A stretch of 23,955 nucleotides of DNA from Penium margaritaceum (GCA_023375785.1 SZWC01006761.1:37973-61927); one strand, 5' to 3'; numbered from the stretch's first letter, positions 1 to 9,895 are shown. Numbers and translations are program-made. Notes: generated by a model not told the origin, from the sequence alone.

Positions 1-786
1 CCCTGCTGCTCCTTTTCTTCCCCTGTTCCGTCCCCTCTCTCCTTTTCTTAAGTCCTCTCCCTCGCTCCTCCCTCCTTCCTTCTTTCGTTCTTCTCTCCCT
101 CCTTCTCCTTCTTTTCATCCCGTGTTCTGCCCGTCACCTCTCTCCTCCCTTCGCTTCGTCCCACACGTTGTTTCCGTCTCCTTGTCTCCATGCTGTGCTT
201 CGTAGCCTCTCCTCCCTCCCTCTGTCCTCCGCACCTTTCTTTCCTTCTGCCGCTCGTTTCTTTCCTGCCCTTCCTCCCTTGCAGCTTCCTTGTTGGTCTC
301 ACCTTGTCTTTCAGTCGCTCTCTTCCTCGTCTTCTCTCTCTTCCTTGTCTTCTCTCTCTTTCTCCTGCTTCTGATTTCACAGCCTCTCTTGCCTCTTCGA
401 ATTTTCCCTCCAACCTGCTTTGTTGTATGGAGGTAAATGATTGGGGGGGGGGGGGGGGAGGGGTTGGTTGGGGGATGGGCAACGTTGGCTACCGAGCAAC
501 CGAGTGGCTGTGGTGGAAAGGGTGTGTGCACCACCGCTATGGAAAAGGACCCTGCGTACGGATGGGTTCCTTTGAGCGTTGCCCTTTTCACCACTTTTCA
601 CCACTTGTTCCTTGTGTGGGTGTGTGCTTGTGTGCTTGTGTGCTTGTGTGCTTGTGTGCTTGTGTGCTTGTGTGCTTGTGAGGGTGTGTGCTTGTGAGGG
701 TGTGAGTTTGTGTGGATGTGTGCTTGTGTGCTTGTGTGCTTGTGTGCTTGTGTGCTTGTGAGGGTGCGGCGACGCCGGCGTGGCAG
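1..786 (+). other. Probable intron or non-coding DNA upstream of the BTB/BACK-like exon
   Basis: No credible coding sequence was found here. The first 420 bases are strongly pyrimidine-rich (CT/TC runs) on the plus strand. A run of 16 G follows at 443-458, and a (TGTGCTTG)n array occupies about 613-762. The stretch ends in GGCGTGGCAG at 777-786, a possible 3' splice site directly before the conserved protein segment that starts at 787. The reading frame stays open further upstream (to 712), but only because the 8-bp repeat contains no stops; the residues there are repeat-derived. Whether coding begins exactly at 787 is inferred from where recognisable protein similarity starts. Confidence 0.55.
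613..762 (+). repeat. (TGTGCTTG)n microsatellite
   Basis: The 8-bp unit TGTGCTTG is repeated about 17 times, interrupted by TGTGAGGG and TGTGAGTT variants near 680-715. It ends about 24 bases before the likely splice acceptor at 784-786, so in the sense orientation the intron end is GU-rich rather than pyrimidine-rich. Confidence 0.9.
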
Positions 787-2324
787 GTGCCATGGCTGGT
801 GGAGTTTTTGGAGGAGGAGGTGCCCCACTTTGTGGACGCCGACACCGCCATCCACATCCTTCTGCAGATCAACCGTTTCCACTCCTGCCTCACTCCCGCT
901 CAAGGTGCAGAAGCAGCAGCAGCAGCAGAAGGAGCAGCGGCTGGCAACCCCCACAAGGTGCGCGAGAAGTGTCTGGAGGTGATTGTGCACAACTACTCGT
1001 CATTTGTGTCCCGCCCAGACTTCTCCTCTCTCACCGCACACCCCGACCTCATGCTAGACATCATGCGCCGCGTGGCTGCTCGCGACGCTGCGCTAGGGCC
1101 CGGACATCCCCTGCCACCGGCAGAAGCGGCGGCGGCGGCCGCGGGAGGAGCAAGTTCAACCTACCAGGCCGGTCCTGCAGGGCCGCATGGGGCCGGCGTC
1201 ACAGGCATGTCAACGCCACCGCCGTACGTGCTGCCAGATCCTCTTGTGGGTCCCGGAGGGCATGTGCCCCTGCCGTCCTCCGGGCGACCTACTGCCCCTT
1301 GGATTGTGAGCACCATCAGCACGACGGACGGGCGAGCCTCAACTGCAGGCGTTGATGCGCCACCCGCCTCCGCTACCTTTTCGTGGTCGGAAACTGTATC
1401 GGAGCAGCGGCCCCAATACCTCGACTCTCACCCACACCTGCACTTGCACCAGCAACAACACCACCAGCACCAGCAGCAGCAGCCGCAGGAGCTGCTTCAC
1501 CAGCCGATGCCGCCTATCGACCCCATGCGCCAGGACAGGCCGCAGTATCTGTATCCGGGGCCAGGACCCGAAACCATGGCCACATCGCTCCCTCCACACG
1601 CAGACGGTGTGTATGACCCCCAGCTGCACGCTCGGGGTCCGTATGCACAAGGCCTTGGGCCGATGGGAGGGGGTGAGAGAGGTGGCCCGGACCCTTCTCA
1701 TCCACCCCCCATGCAACCGGCTGCTGGTGCTGGTGCTCTCTCTGGCGCCTATTCTGGCAGCTATGGTGGCGGCTATGGTGGCGGCTATGGTGGTGGCTAT
1801 GGTGGCGGCTATGGTGGTGGCTATGGTGGTGGCTACGGCGGCAGCAGCGAACAAGCAGATTTGCCCCCACTGTGGCCGGGACTGCCTGTGGAAGCATCTT
1901 CTTCAACACCTGCTGGTGCAGTAGCTGTCAAGGGTGCCCCTCCCCCTGCTGCTGCTGCTGCTGCTGCTGCGGATCCTGGTCCACTGCCACCCGACTACGT
2001 TCCGATCAGTAGCTTTGTGCAAATCGCGGCAGACGGGACGATGCGCACCCTCTCCACTTTCGAGCTGCCTGCATCAGCTGCTGCAGCAGTAAGTGCACCA
2101 GTTGCACAACAAGGGGCGGCAGCAGCAGGTCCTCCCGAAGCAGGAGATTTCACAGCAGGCTACGTAGTGACTCAGCCGCTGACTCCTCCTCGTTCAATGC
2201 CAGGCGAAGACGGACACGGGGATGTGGGACGAGATTTGGGGGAAGGCCGGAGAAGGGAGGGTGCAGAAGACGCACGGCATGACTGTCGCCAGGAGCAGCA
2301 GCAGCAGCAGCAGCTGCAGGAGCT

Positions 2325-2376
<52 letters not shown>

Positions 2377-2418
2377 CAGCAGCAGCAACAGCAGCAGCAG
2401 CAGGAGCAGCAGCAGCCT

Positions 2419-2458
<40 letters not shown>

Positions 2459-3543
2459 GGCGAGAGGAGCAGCAGCAGGCGCAGCAGCAGGAGAAGCAGC
2501 AGCGGCAGGAGCAGCAGGCCGATGAGCGAGGTCACGGCGAGAGGCGGGAGGTCCGTCCCCCTCATGATGACTTGTTGACTTACAACGCCACGTCACACGA
2601 CCGCCGGTACCTGCCTGGTGCTACAGGCGAGACATTGTGGGAGGGGCCGAGGGAAGAGCTGAGGAAGGCAGTGGGGGGGAGAGTGAGCGAGGGACCGAGG
2701 GAAGGTTCCAGGGATGGGATTAGGGGGGAACGGATGGAGGGAATGAGGGACACACTGGGTGATGGGCAGAGGGAGGGGCAGAGAGAGCCTTTCGCACCTC
2801 CACCTCATCACAGGGGGGGGGCTATGCTGCCACCTTCAGACCCATGGGGCCGGAGGGCGGAGGAGGAGGGAGGACACCAACCGGTGCCACTGGTGGGAGA
2901 TGCGCCGCGCCCTTACCCCTACCCTGAGCCTTTGGACGCCAACGGCGCTGGATTTGGAGGACTGGTTCGCACGGTTTACTCCAGCACTGCACCGCCTGCT
3001 GCTGCTGGCCCTGCAGCATACGGTTCTGGGGACTATGGCCGGCTGGATGTGCGAGGAAACGGCAGAAGCATTAGCCCGGGCCGCCAGCAGTACCTGCAGC
3101 AGCATCAGCACCTGTATGCACATGGGCATGACATGCCGCCGCGCCGAAGTGTGTATGATTACACAGCGTACGCTGCCATGGCGTACCGGCGGCATGCGGA
3201 CGGCATGCATGGCGGCGGAGGTGGTGGAGGACCTGGCGGGCAAGGCCCTTATCCTGGAGCGCATGGAGCCTATCCTGTCGAGCAAGATCCTTACCCTCGA
3301 GGGCATGCCGACAGTAGGGGGGGCTACCGGCCTTACCACGGCCCTGCTGCTGCTGCTCCCATGCGAGGTGTGGGGGATGCTGGTGGGAGCAAGAGGCCGC
3401 GGCACGGGGAGGAGAGGGGCGACGAGGGGAGGAGGGAGTGGGAGGAGAAGGGAGGCGGTAGCGGTGGTGAGAGAGAGAGGCGGGCGTCTGATCGGCGATC
3501 GGAGCGGTCTTCGTCGCCGAGGTCCCGACCGCGCCTGCGGTGA
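787..3543 (+). CDS. BTB/BACK-like protein with long low-complexity tail, 3'-terminal exon (partial)
   Basis: This is one open frame of 918 codons ending in TGA at 3541-3543; the 5' part of the gene lies outside the window. Residues 1-34 (starting VPWLVEFLEEEVPHF) and about 58-100 (VREKCLEVIVHNY, then a PDLMLDIMRRVA helix) resemble the end of a BTB domain running into the BACK/3-box helices of substrate adaptors for cullin-3 ubiquitin ligases. That assignment is by eye. An Ala-rich loop separates the two helical parts. The rest looks disordered: polyAla stretches, a Gly-Gly-Gly-Tyr repeat (about residues 325-355), a Gln tract broken by Glu, Leu, Pro and Arg (about 502-577), and an Arg/Glu/Ser-rich C terminus ending RSRPRLR. 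The exon start at 787 uses the CAG acceptor at 784-786 and is uncertain. It converges with the RCC1 gene across the transposon block. Nothing shows its substrate. Confidence 0.65.
1756..1845 (+). repeat. In-frame GGCTATGGTGGY minisatellite
   Basis: A 12-bp unit encoding Gly-Gly-Tyr-Gly is repeated about seven times inside the BTB/BACK-like exon, with GGC/GGT synonymous variation between copies. Because the unit is a multiple of three, copy-number change would preserve the frame. Confidence 0.85.
2293..2515 (+). repeat. CAG trinucleotide tract coding for polyglutamine
   Basis: This is an interrupted CAG/GAG tract in the Gln frame. The longest pure stretch is 16 CAG units at 2326-2373. Interruptions by GAG, CTG, CAA, CCT and CGG encode Glu, Leu, Gln, Pro and Arg. 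It would create long stop-free polyAla, polyLeu or polySer frames on both strands, which are not genes. Confidence 0.9.
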
Positions 3544-4150
3544 CCGAGGACAGCGCACTCTACATTTGCCAGCCTGGCAGGGTTGACGTGTGGTGCCATG
3601 GCTCCTCTTGTCCTGCGAGACGAAAGAGGATAGATAAGTCTGCTCTCAGAAGACTTGGCAGGATTCTGGCATTGTGGTGACCTCATTCGATGTGGGTCTG
3701 GGTCAGTGTTTGCGGCTTTGGCACATGCAGACTGGTGGGCTCTTGTGGGTGGAAAGGTTGCCTGGTGTCGGCATTGGTGGTAGGAGGTGGAAGCGTCTTG
3801 GCGGNGGTGGTGAGAGAGAGAGGCGGGCGTCTGATCGGCGATCGGAGCGGTCTTCGTCGCCGAGGTCCCGACCGCGCCTGCGGTGACCGAGGACAGCGCA
3901 CTCTACATTTGCCAGCCTGGCAGGGTTGACGTGTGGTGCCATGGCTCCTCTTGTCCTGCGAGACGAAAGAGGATAGATAAGTCTGCTCTCAGAAGACTTG
4001 GCAGGATTCTGGCATTGTGGTGACCTCATTCGATGTGGGTCTGGGTCAGTGTTTGCGGCTTTGGCACATGCAGACTGGTGGGCTCTTGTGGGTGGAAAGG
4101 TTGCCTGGTGTCGGCGTTGGTGGTAGGAGGAGGTGGAAGCGTCTTGGCGG
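3463..4150. repeat. Direct duplication of about 343 bp around a single N (3805)
   Basis: 3463-3804 and 3806-4150 are almost identical; I see one substitution (GGCATTGG versus GGCGTTGG) and one 3-bp indel (GGTAGGAGG versus GGTAGGAGGAGG). They abut at one N. The second copy repeats the last 27 codons of the BTB/BACK-like exon and its TGA. The simplest reading is two overlapping contig ends joined without merging, perhaps from two haplotypes, rather than a biological tandem duplication. Confidence 0.85.
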
Positions 4151-4942
4151 ACATATGTGTTGTGGGCAGTGGGGTGTCGGTCCCGCCAGTGCCGTTTGCT
4201 GGTGCGTGCCGGCGCCCCCTTTGACTGCACTGGCTGCACCCTAGACCATTTCGCGCTCGAACGGCAGGAATGGCCATCGACCTCTGCGGCAACTGCGATA
4301 AAACGTGATGGAAGGAGAAGCGGAGTTAACAGTGTCCTGGGTAACGGAAGCTGTGTTGGACAAAGGGACACATCGCTGTGGCTCTGGCTGTTGCCTTTGC
4401 TGTTACTGTTGTGGCTGTTGCTGCTGCAGCCGGTGGCTGCAGCAGCAGCCAGGGGCTGCTGGAGAATCACATTAGCAGAAGGACCATTGTACCTGCAGTG
4501 CAAGTGACCATGACCTCTACGTTTGTATGGCATCTGGTGGAGGGTGTGGCTCAACAAGAGAAGAAAGGGTGAACAGGTAGTCGGTGCATTGCTGTGAACG
4601 TCATTGGTCGGGACATGTAAGTGATGCAATTCCATGCCCCGACACAAAACAGTGTGTGGCTAGCCTGCTTCAGTCACTCTGCAGCAGAGGTGTGAGAGGC
4701 AGTCTTATAGCAAGTTGTGGGTTCCAACAGGAAACTGCACACAGGATGCCGGAACCCACTCATTGCTTACATGTATCTCCGGTAGGGTTGGAAACTGACC
4801 TGGACTGAGGAAGTGGACTGGCAAACCTCATGGTCCTGACTGAGGTTATGCAGGTTGAGAGTGAGGCACAAAATGCTGCACCTGTACCTGTGAGTATGTC
4901 TGATCCCTGCCGAAGTCTGCCCCTCTTATGAGAGTCCTCTGC
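4151..4942. other. 3' flank of the BTB/BACK-like gene, no gene recognised
   Basis: This is non-repetitive sequence between the duplicated end of the BTB/BACK-like exon and the left end of the transposon block. Short open frames exist, including one with a Leu-rich stretch near 4380-4440 from CTGTTGCTG repeats, but none shows a recognisable domain. It probably holds the 3' untranslated region and intergenic DNA. Confidence 0.5.
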
Positions 4943-4951
4943 AAGAAAGGG
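4943..4951 (+). repeat. Left 9-bp target-site duplication of the Mutator-like element
   Basis: CAAGAAAGG directly precedes the left inverted-repeat end (GAGAAAATTGC at 4952). The same nine bases occur at 21101-21109 directly after the right end. A 9-bp duplication is the classical signature of Mutator-type insertion. Confidence 0.75.
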
Positions 4952-5240
4952 AGAAAATTGCAAATTTAGCATGGTTTTTACAGTGACACACAAAATGGCT
5001 GGTCTCTGTATGATGAAACACAAAAATGACCATCCCGTCGAAGAGCACACAAAAATGTTCGGTCGTTGTGCGAGCACCCAAATCTGTCCCCCGCCTGGAG
5101 TAGCACACAAATTTGTCCAGTGCCAAAATGTCCACTCGTGAAAAAGTACACAAGAATGTCCACCACGCGATGGTGACGCCACGTAAGCAGTTGACCCTTG
5201 CAAAAACTTGGTCGCTTGTGTACTTCGCAGTAGTACTTTC
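4952..5240 (-). mobile_element. Outer left arm of the Mutator-like element
   Basis: This piece is the reverse complement, with divergence, of 20815-21100. It contains several copies of a loose unit reading ACACAAAAATGTCCACC (for example near 5008, 5048 and 5150), then CTTGCAAAAACTTGGTCGCT and the junction with Copia element A at 5241. The last five bases (CTTTC, 5236-5240) are the reverse complement of GAAAG at 8939-8943, the base run before the other LTR of element A. Confidence 0.75.
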
Positions 5241-5878
5241 TGAGAAGTTTCCTAGAACCTTCCTAACCACTTGCCGCGACACTAGGCGTCAGCGCCAGGT
5301 AAGCGTGTGCAAGAGTCACAAGTTAGAGATAAAACTGCAAGGGTCTGGGTTGGGACACGAACAGAGTGTCAAGAAACTCAAACTGAATAAAATTGCAGAG
5401 AGGAATATCAAATGACAGGTCCAAGGCATAAACACCTGCCGCGGCGCACGGCGGGTGTCGCACGCTGCAGTCGAAGAGCTGTCCTAAAAACCGGCCCAAA
5501 ACCACTGTTTTGGCCGTAACTCTGCGCACACATGTCACAATGCTACGCCATGTGAACCTAGACGTGCAGGGTAAAAAGACGGACGCTGAGACTGGTCACA
5601 TGCATGCATCCATCATCAGACGGTGGACATACAATGCAAAAGCATGCAAATAGGGCTCATGGCCAGTCCGCCGAGAGACGCCTGCAAGCTGTAGAGAAGA
5701 CAGCAGAGAGTCCCGGCAGCATCTGGGGCTCTCGAACGGTAGTCGGCCAGCTCCAAGCCGGTAGTCCGCCGCCAGTCGTCGCACCGGTGTCACCAGGGTC
5801 CACCTCAGGGATCTGCACGAGTATGGACATGGCCGAGTGGTCACAATAAACTGTACAAGAACGTCACGAATCACAACA
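5241..5878 (-). mobile_element. 3' LTR of Copia element A (638 bp)
   Basis: Read on the minus strand it runs TGTTGTGATTCGTGACG to GAAACTTCTCA. It is the 3' LTR because the AGGGGAG polypurine tract and RNase H coding end lie immediately upstream on the minus strand. It shares the TGTTGTGATT..GTGACGTTC start with the LTR at 8944, which differs from the TGTTGTACTTTGTGCCG start of the B LTRs. The minus-strand flank GAAAG (5240-5236) matches the 5 bp before 8944. Confidence 0.88.
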
Positions 5879-5887
5879 CTCCCCTAT
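5879..5887 (-). promoter_or_regulatory. Polypurine tract of element A
   Basis: On the minus strand, ATAGGGGAG directly precedes the TGTTGTG start of the 3' LTR. This is the expected position of the plus-strand DNA priming site in an LTR retrotransposon; the equivalent in element B is CATGGGGGAG at 7951-7960. Confidence 0.7.
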
Positions 5888-5982
5888 GACCCGATGGTAC
5901 GCATGTCCATACACGTGCAGCACTAGTACAAACACAATAGTGAGTGACACAAACAAATGAGGCACAGATGCACATCCCACAC

Positions 5983-6172
5983 TCAATCACCCTCAGGCAT
6001 GGGGCGAAGCCCAAGAGAACGAATGGCCACCAAGAACTTTCCGCGAGCTAGTGCCTTCGTCAAGAAATCAGCACACTGCATGTCAGTGCCAACCGACATG
6101 ACGGAGATCACGTGTCGCTCCACCTGGTCACGAACGAAATGATGCTCAACTGCAATGTGCTTTGTGCGAGTC
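5983..6172 (-). pseudogene. C-terminal end of the element A RNase H domain
   Basis: The minus-strand frame reads RTKHIAVEHHFVRDQ and continues through ADFLTKALARGKF to a stop at the low-coordinate end. It matches the last 60 codons of the complete copy at 7660-7857, including the ADFLTK segment with the final catalytic Asp of RNase H. It stops matching at about 6169-6172, where the sequence switches strand into another RNase H copy. The join shares CGAG with both sides, a 4-bp microhomology. It is a fragment and cannot be functional alone. Confidence 0.85.
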
Positions 6173-6775
6173 GTGGGGGAGCGCTTCAGCGATCTCCTTG
6201 GTGCAGTGTCGTCCGCTTCCACACCTCTTACACCTGATGGGCAGGATGCCTTGAAGGTGGATGACTTTACACAGCTGGGGGAGACGGTGGACGTGACCTT
6301 GTACCTCCGTCTCATCGGATCTCTAATGTACCTGGCCACTACCACGCGTCCTGATATCGCGTTCGCCGTCAACCTCCTTGCTCAGTTCTGGCAGGCTCCA
6401 CGTGCGAGCGCCCTTCACGTGGCTGTGCGAGTGGTGCGGTACGTGGTCTCCACGCCAAACCTCGGACTCTGTTTTCGTCGGTAGTATTCGGTGGTCCTTG
6501 ACGGCTACATTGACAGCGACTGGGCTTGGACCCCAGATGGGCGCAGTCGTACTGGCTACGTGTTCCTGCTTGGTGGTACCGCTCTCTCTTGGGGAAGCGG
6601 GAAGCAGGGCTCCATCGCACGTAGTTCGTCGGAGGCAGAGTACATTGCTTTGGGCACAGGGGCTGCTGAGGCAGTATGGCTGCAGCGCTTGTTTCTTGAC
6701 CTTGGGCAGTCAGTACCCGCCATTGTGCTGCGTTGCGACAACCAGAGTGCTCTCGCCATTGCGGAGAACTCCGGT
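6173..6775 (+). pseudogene. Copia RT-connection and RNase H fragment, inverted relative to its neighbour
   Basis: Frame 2 begins RVVGERFSDLLGAV, contains the connection motif LIGSLMYLATTTRPDIAFAV and the RNase H residues DSDWAW, SSSEAEY and CDNQSA, and ends at IAENSG (6775). A TAG at 6482-6484 replaces the CAG seen at the same place in the second copy (7050-7650). It stops where the neighbouring minus-strand fragment starts in protein order: the family reads IAENSG, four residues, then RTKHIA. It is therefore most likely the missing N-terminal part of element A's RNase H, flipped in place with loss of about 10 bases. Origin from element B by duplication is the alternative. Confidence 0.8.
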
Positions 6776-7857
6776 CCACTAGCACCTTGACTCGCGCAGG
6801 ATACGTACAGAGCGAGGCAGACCCCTCACTCTTCATCCTACCGACACCCAAGCGGTTTACCACCATCCTGGTCTATGTTGATGACCTTCTGATAGCGTCT
6901 CCGTCGCTGGAGGCCGTGAAGGAGGCCAAGGTTGTCCTGCAGGCCGCCTACAGGATGAAGGACCTCGGTCCTGCATCGGTGTTTCTTGGTATGGAGATTG
7001 TGCGAGATCGCAGACATCGGACACTGTTGCTGCATTAGGCCCGATACGCACGAGTCGTGGGGGAGCGCTTTAGCCATCTCCTTGGTGCAGTGCCCACTGC
7101 TTCCACACCACTCACACCTGACGGACAGGATGCCCTGAAGGTGGATGACCCTACACAGCTGGAGGAGACAGTGGACGTGACCTTGTACCTCCGTCTTATC
7201 GGATCTCTGATGTACCTGGCCACCACCACGCGTCCCGACATCGCGTTCGCCGTCAACCTCCTCGCTCAGTTCTCGCAGGCTCCGCGTGCGAGAGCCCTTC
7301 ATGCGGCTGTGCAAGTGGTACGGTACGTGGTCTCCACGCCGTATCTCGGACTCTGCTTTCGTCGGCAGTGTTCGGTGGTCCTTGACGACTACACCGACAG
7401 CGACTGGGCTTGGAGCCCTGACGGGCGCAGTCGCACTATCTACGTGTTTCTGCTCGGTGGTACCGCTTTGTCTTGGCGAAGCGGGAAGCAGGGCTGCATC
7501 GCACGTAGCTCGTCGGAGGCAGAGTATGTGGCTTTGGGGGCAGGGGCTGCTGAGGCAGTTTGGCTGCAGCGTTTGTTTCTTGAGCTTGGGCAGTCAGTAC
7601 CCGCCATTGTGCTGCGTTGCGACAACCAGAGTGCTCTCGCCATTGCGGAGAACTCTGGTGCTTTTCATGCTCGCACAAAGCACATTGCGGCTGAGCATCA
7701 CTTCGTTCGTGATCTGGTGGAGCGACGCGTGATCTCCATCATGTGGGTTGGCACTGACTTGCAGCGTGCTGATTTCTTGACGAAGGCACTCGCCCGCGGA
7801 AAGTTCCTGGTGGCCATTCGTTCTGTTGGGCTTCGCCCCGTGCGTGACAGTGGTTGA
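6776..7857 (+). pseudogene. Copia reverse transcriptase (YVDD part) and RNase H, element B 3' part
   Basis: Frame 1 starts abruptly at TLTRAGYVQSEADPS, within the reverse transcriptase. It contains the catalytic box LVYVDDLLIA (about 6868-6900), then DLGPASVFLGMEI, the connection LIGSLMYLATTTRPDIAF, and a full RNase H with DSDWAW, SSSEAEY, CDNQSA and ADFLTK. It ends at TGA 7855-7857, about 100 bases before the polypurine tract. One TAG (7036-7038, in LLLH-stop-ARYA) breaks the frame; the family residue is probably Gln (CAG). The N-terminal half of the reverse transcriptase is absent. It belongs to element B because the LTR that follows is subtype B. Confidence 0.85.
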
Positions 7858-7950
7858 GTGTGGGATGTACGTTGACGTCTCATCTGTCTGTGTCACTCAC
7901 TATGTGGTTGTACCAGTGCTGCACGCGTATGGACATGCGTATCATCGGGT

Positions 7951-7960
7951 CATGGGGGAG
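7951..7960 (+). promoter_or_regulatory. Polypurine tract of element B
   Basis: CATGGGGGAG lies directly before the TGTTGTACT start of the B 3' LTR, the expected priming site for plus-strand DNA synthesis. Confidence 0.7.
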
Positions 7961-8601
7961 TGTTGTACTTTGTGCCGTTTCTGTACAGTTTACTGTGACC
8001 ACTCGGCCGTGTCCATACTCGTGCAGATCCCTGAGGCAGGCGGCCCTGGTGACACCGGCGCGACGACAGGCGGCGGACTACCCGTCTGGAGTTGACCGAC
8101 CACTGTTCCAGAGCCCCAGATGTCACCGGGACTCCTTGCTGTGCCTTCTACGTCTTGCAGGCGCCTTTCGGCGGTTTGGGCATGAGGCCCATTTGCATGT
8201 TTTTTCATTGAATACTCGCTGTCAGTCAATGGATGCATGCATGTGACCTGTCGCTGCGTCCGTCTTTTGATTATGTACGTCTAGGTTCATACGGCGTAGG
8301 ATTCTGACATGTGTGCGCACAGTTACGGCCAAAACAGTGATTTTGGGCTGGTTTTAGGATAGCTCTTGGACTGCCGCGCGCGACACCCGCCGTGCGCCGC
8401 GGCAGGTATCTATGCCCTGGACCTGTCAGTTGTCATTTCTCTCTGCATATGCTATATTGAAGCATTCTGACACTTTGACTTGTGTCTCCTAGCCAAACCC
8501 TTGCCGTTGTGGGTACGACCTATGACTGTCGTCATCGTCTGACCAGGCACTGTCGCCCGGTCAGCGGCCGTGTTGCTAGGAAGCTTCTCCACACTTTCTG
8601 A
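7961..8601 (+). mobile_element. 3' LTR of Copia element B (641 bp)
   Basis: It starts TGTTGTACTTTGTGCCG and ends CTTTCTGA, where the terminal CA of the family has become GA. It pairs with the minus-strand LTR at 20103-20743, which has the same length and subtype. By eye the two agree at roughly 95-96 percent, implying an insertion that is not recent. No clean target duplication follows; the next bases (GGACCCTAG) match the Mutator-like arm directly, as if the 5-bp repeat had been lost. Confidence 0.87.
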
Positions 8602-8943
8602 GGACCCTAGAAAAAGAAATTCGCACCTCAGAAAAGGAACTTCGCCTCCCGTTTCACTTCGCACCTGGAGTTTCCCTCCAGATGGACATTTTTGTGTGCT
8701 CTTTCATGCGTGGCTATTTTTGTGTGTTTTGTTTTGGAAAAAAAATCGGTAGCACACAAAAATAGCCACCCATGAAAAGGCACACAAAACTGTCCGCTTG
8801 GAGGGGAGCTCCAGGTGCGAGGTGAAGCGGGAGGCAAAGTTCCTTTTGTGAGGTGCGAACTTTTACTGGGGTCTGTTCTGACATTGGAGTGAGACGCATA
8901 TCTTACCTCACTAACACTAAATCGATTATTCTTTGCAAGAAAG
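8602..8943. mobile_element. Palindromic core of the Mutator-like element
   Basis: 8602-8728 (including TTCGCACCTCAGAAAAGGAA) and 8754-8875 (including TTCCTTTTGTGAGGTGCGAA) are inverted repeats around a short T- and A-rich loop (about 8729-8753). 8876-8943 (GTTCTGACATTGGAGTGAGA onward) is directly homologous to 20744-20814. The piece thus holds the whole centre of the foldback element plus the part of one arm that ends at the element A insertion point (GCAAGAAAG, 8935-8943). Confidence 0.75.
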
Positions 8944-8951
8944 TGTTGTGA

Positions 8952-9552
8952 TTTGTGACGTTCTTCTACAGTTTACTGTGACCACTCGGCCCTGCCCATA
9001 CTCGTGCAGATCCCTGAGGCGGGCCCTGGTGACACCGGTGCGACGACTGGCGGCGGACTACCGGCTTGGAGCTGGCCGACTACCGTTCCAGAGCCCCAGA
9101 TGCTGCCGGGACTCTCTGTTGTCTTCTCTACTGCTTGCAGGGGTCTTTCGGCGGACTGGCCATGAGCCCTATTTGCATATTTTTGCATTGTATGTCCACC
9201 GTCTGATGATGGATGCATGCATGTGACCAGTCGTAGCGTCCGTCTTTTGATNTTTGTGACGTTCTTGTACAGTTTACTGTGACCACTCGGTCGTGCCCAT
9301 ACTCGTGCAGATCCCTGAGGCGGGCCTTGGTGACACCGGTGCGACGACTAGTGGTGGACTACCGGCTTGGAGCTGGCCGACTACCGTTCCAGAGCCCCAG
9401 ATGCTGCCGGGACTCTCTGTTGTCTTCTCTACTGCTTGCAGGGGTCTTTCGGCGGACTGGCCATGAGCCCTATTTGCATATTTTTGCATTGTATGTCCAC
9501 CGTCTGATGATGGATGCATGCATGTGACCAGGCGTAGCGTCCGTCTTTTGAT
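8952..9552. repeat. Direct duplication of 300 bp around a single N (9252)
   Basis: The two copies differ at only a few positions (for example TTCTTCTACAG versus TTCTTGTACAG and GGCCCTGCCC versus GGTCGTGCCC). The LTR length is normal only if one is removed, so this is best read as unmerged overlapping contig ends. Confidence 0.85.
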
Positions 9553-9686
9553 CTTGCACGTCTAGGTTCAGACGGCGTAGCATTGTGACATGTGTGCGCA
9601 GAGTTAGGGCCAAAACAGTGGTTTTGGGCCGGTTTTTAGGACAGCTCTTGGACTGCCGCGTGCGACACCCGCCGTGCGCCGTGGCA

Positions 9687-9698
9687 GGTATTTATGCC
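9687..9698 (+). promoter_or_regulatory. Candidate LTR promoter TATA element, element A
   Basis: GGTATTTATGCC lies about 190 bases before the 3' end of the LTR, after the CG-rich CCGCCGTGCGCCG block. The same place in the B 5' LTR reads GTATTTATGCC on the minus strand (20290-20300). Position and conservation suit a retrotransposon promoter; no transcription start can be read from the sequence. Confidence 0.4.
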
Positions 9699-9883
9699 GT
9701 GAGCCTGTCATTTGTTATTCCTCTCTGCATTTACATTCAGTTTGAGTTTCATGACACTCTGTTCGTGTCCCAACCCAGACCCTTGCAGTTTTGTCTCTAA
9801 CTTGTGACTGTTGTCACACGCTGACCTGGCGCTGATGCCTATTGTCGCAGCAAGTGGTTAGGAAGGTTCTAAGAAACTTCTCA

Positions 9884-9895
9884 TGGTATCAGAGC
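9884..9895 (+). other. Primer-binding site of element A (initiator Met tRNA type)
   Basis: TGGTATCAGAGC directly follows the LTR end. This is the standard sequence complementary to the 3' end of plant initiator methionine tRNA, used to start reverse transcription in plant Ty1/Copia elements. Confidence 0.92.

Larger units (their letters stand above)
8944..9883 (+). mobile_element. 5' LTR of Copia element A, with an internal N-join duplication
   Basis: It starts TGTTGTGATTTGTGACG and ends AAACTTCTCA, immediately followed by the primer-binding site. The N at 9252 is flanked by a 300-bp near-identical direct repeat (8952-9251 and 9253-9552). Removing one copy gives about 639 bp, matching the 638-bp A LTR at 5241-5878. 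The five bases before it, GAAAG, match the minus-strand flank of that other LTR. Confidence 0.85.

Noticed and set aside
2194..2596. Long polyLeu, polyAla and polySer open frames over the CAG tract
   Set aside because: They are shadow frames of the polyGln repeat; a triplet repeat without stops is open in other frames by construction.
3806..3886. A second small gene ending in the same RSRPRLR tail
   Set aside because: It is the duplicated end of the first gene across the N at 3805, not an independent gene.
4378..4572. Small Leu-rich membrane protein in the 3' flank
   Set aside because: It comes from a short CTG/TTG-rich stretch, with no supporting context or homologue that I recognise.
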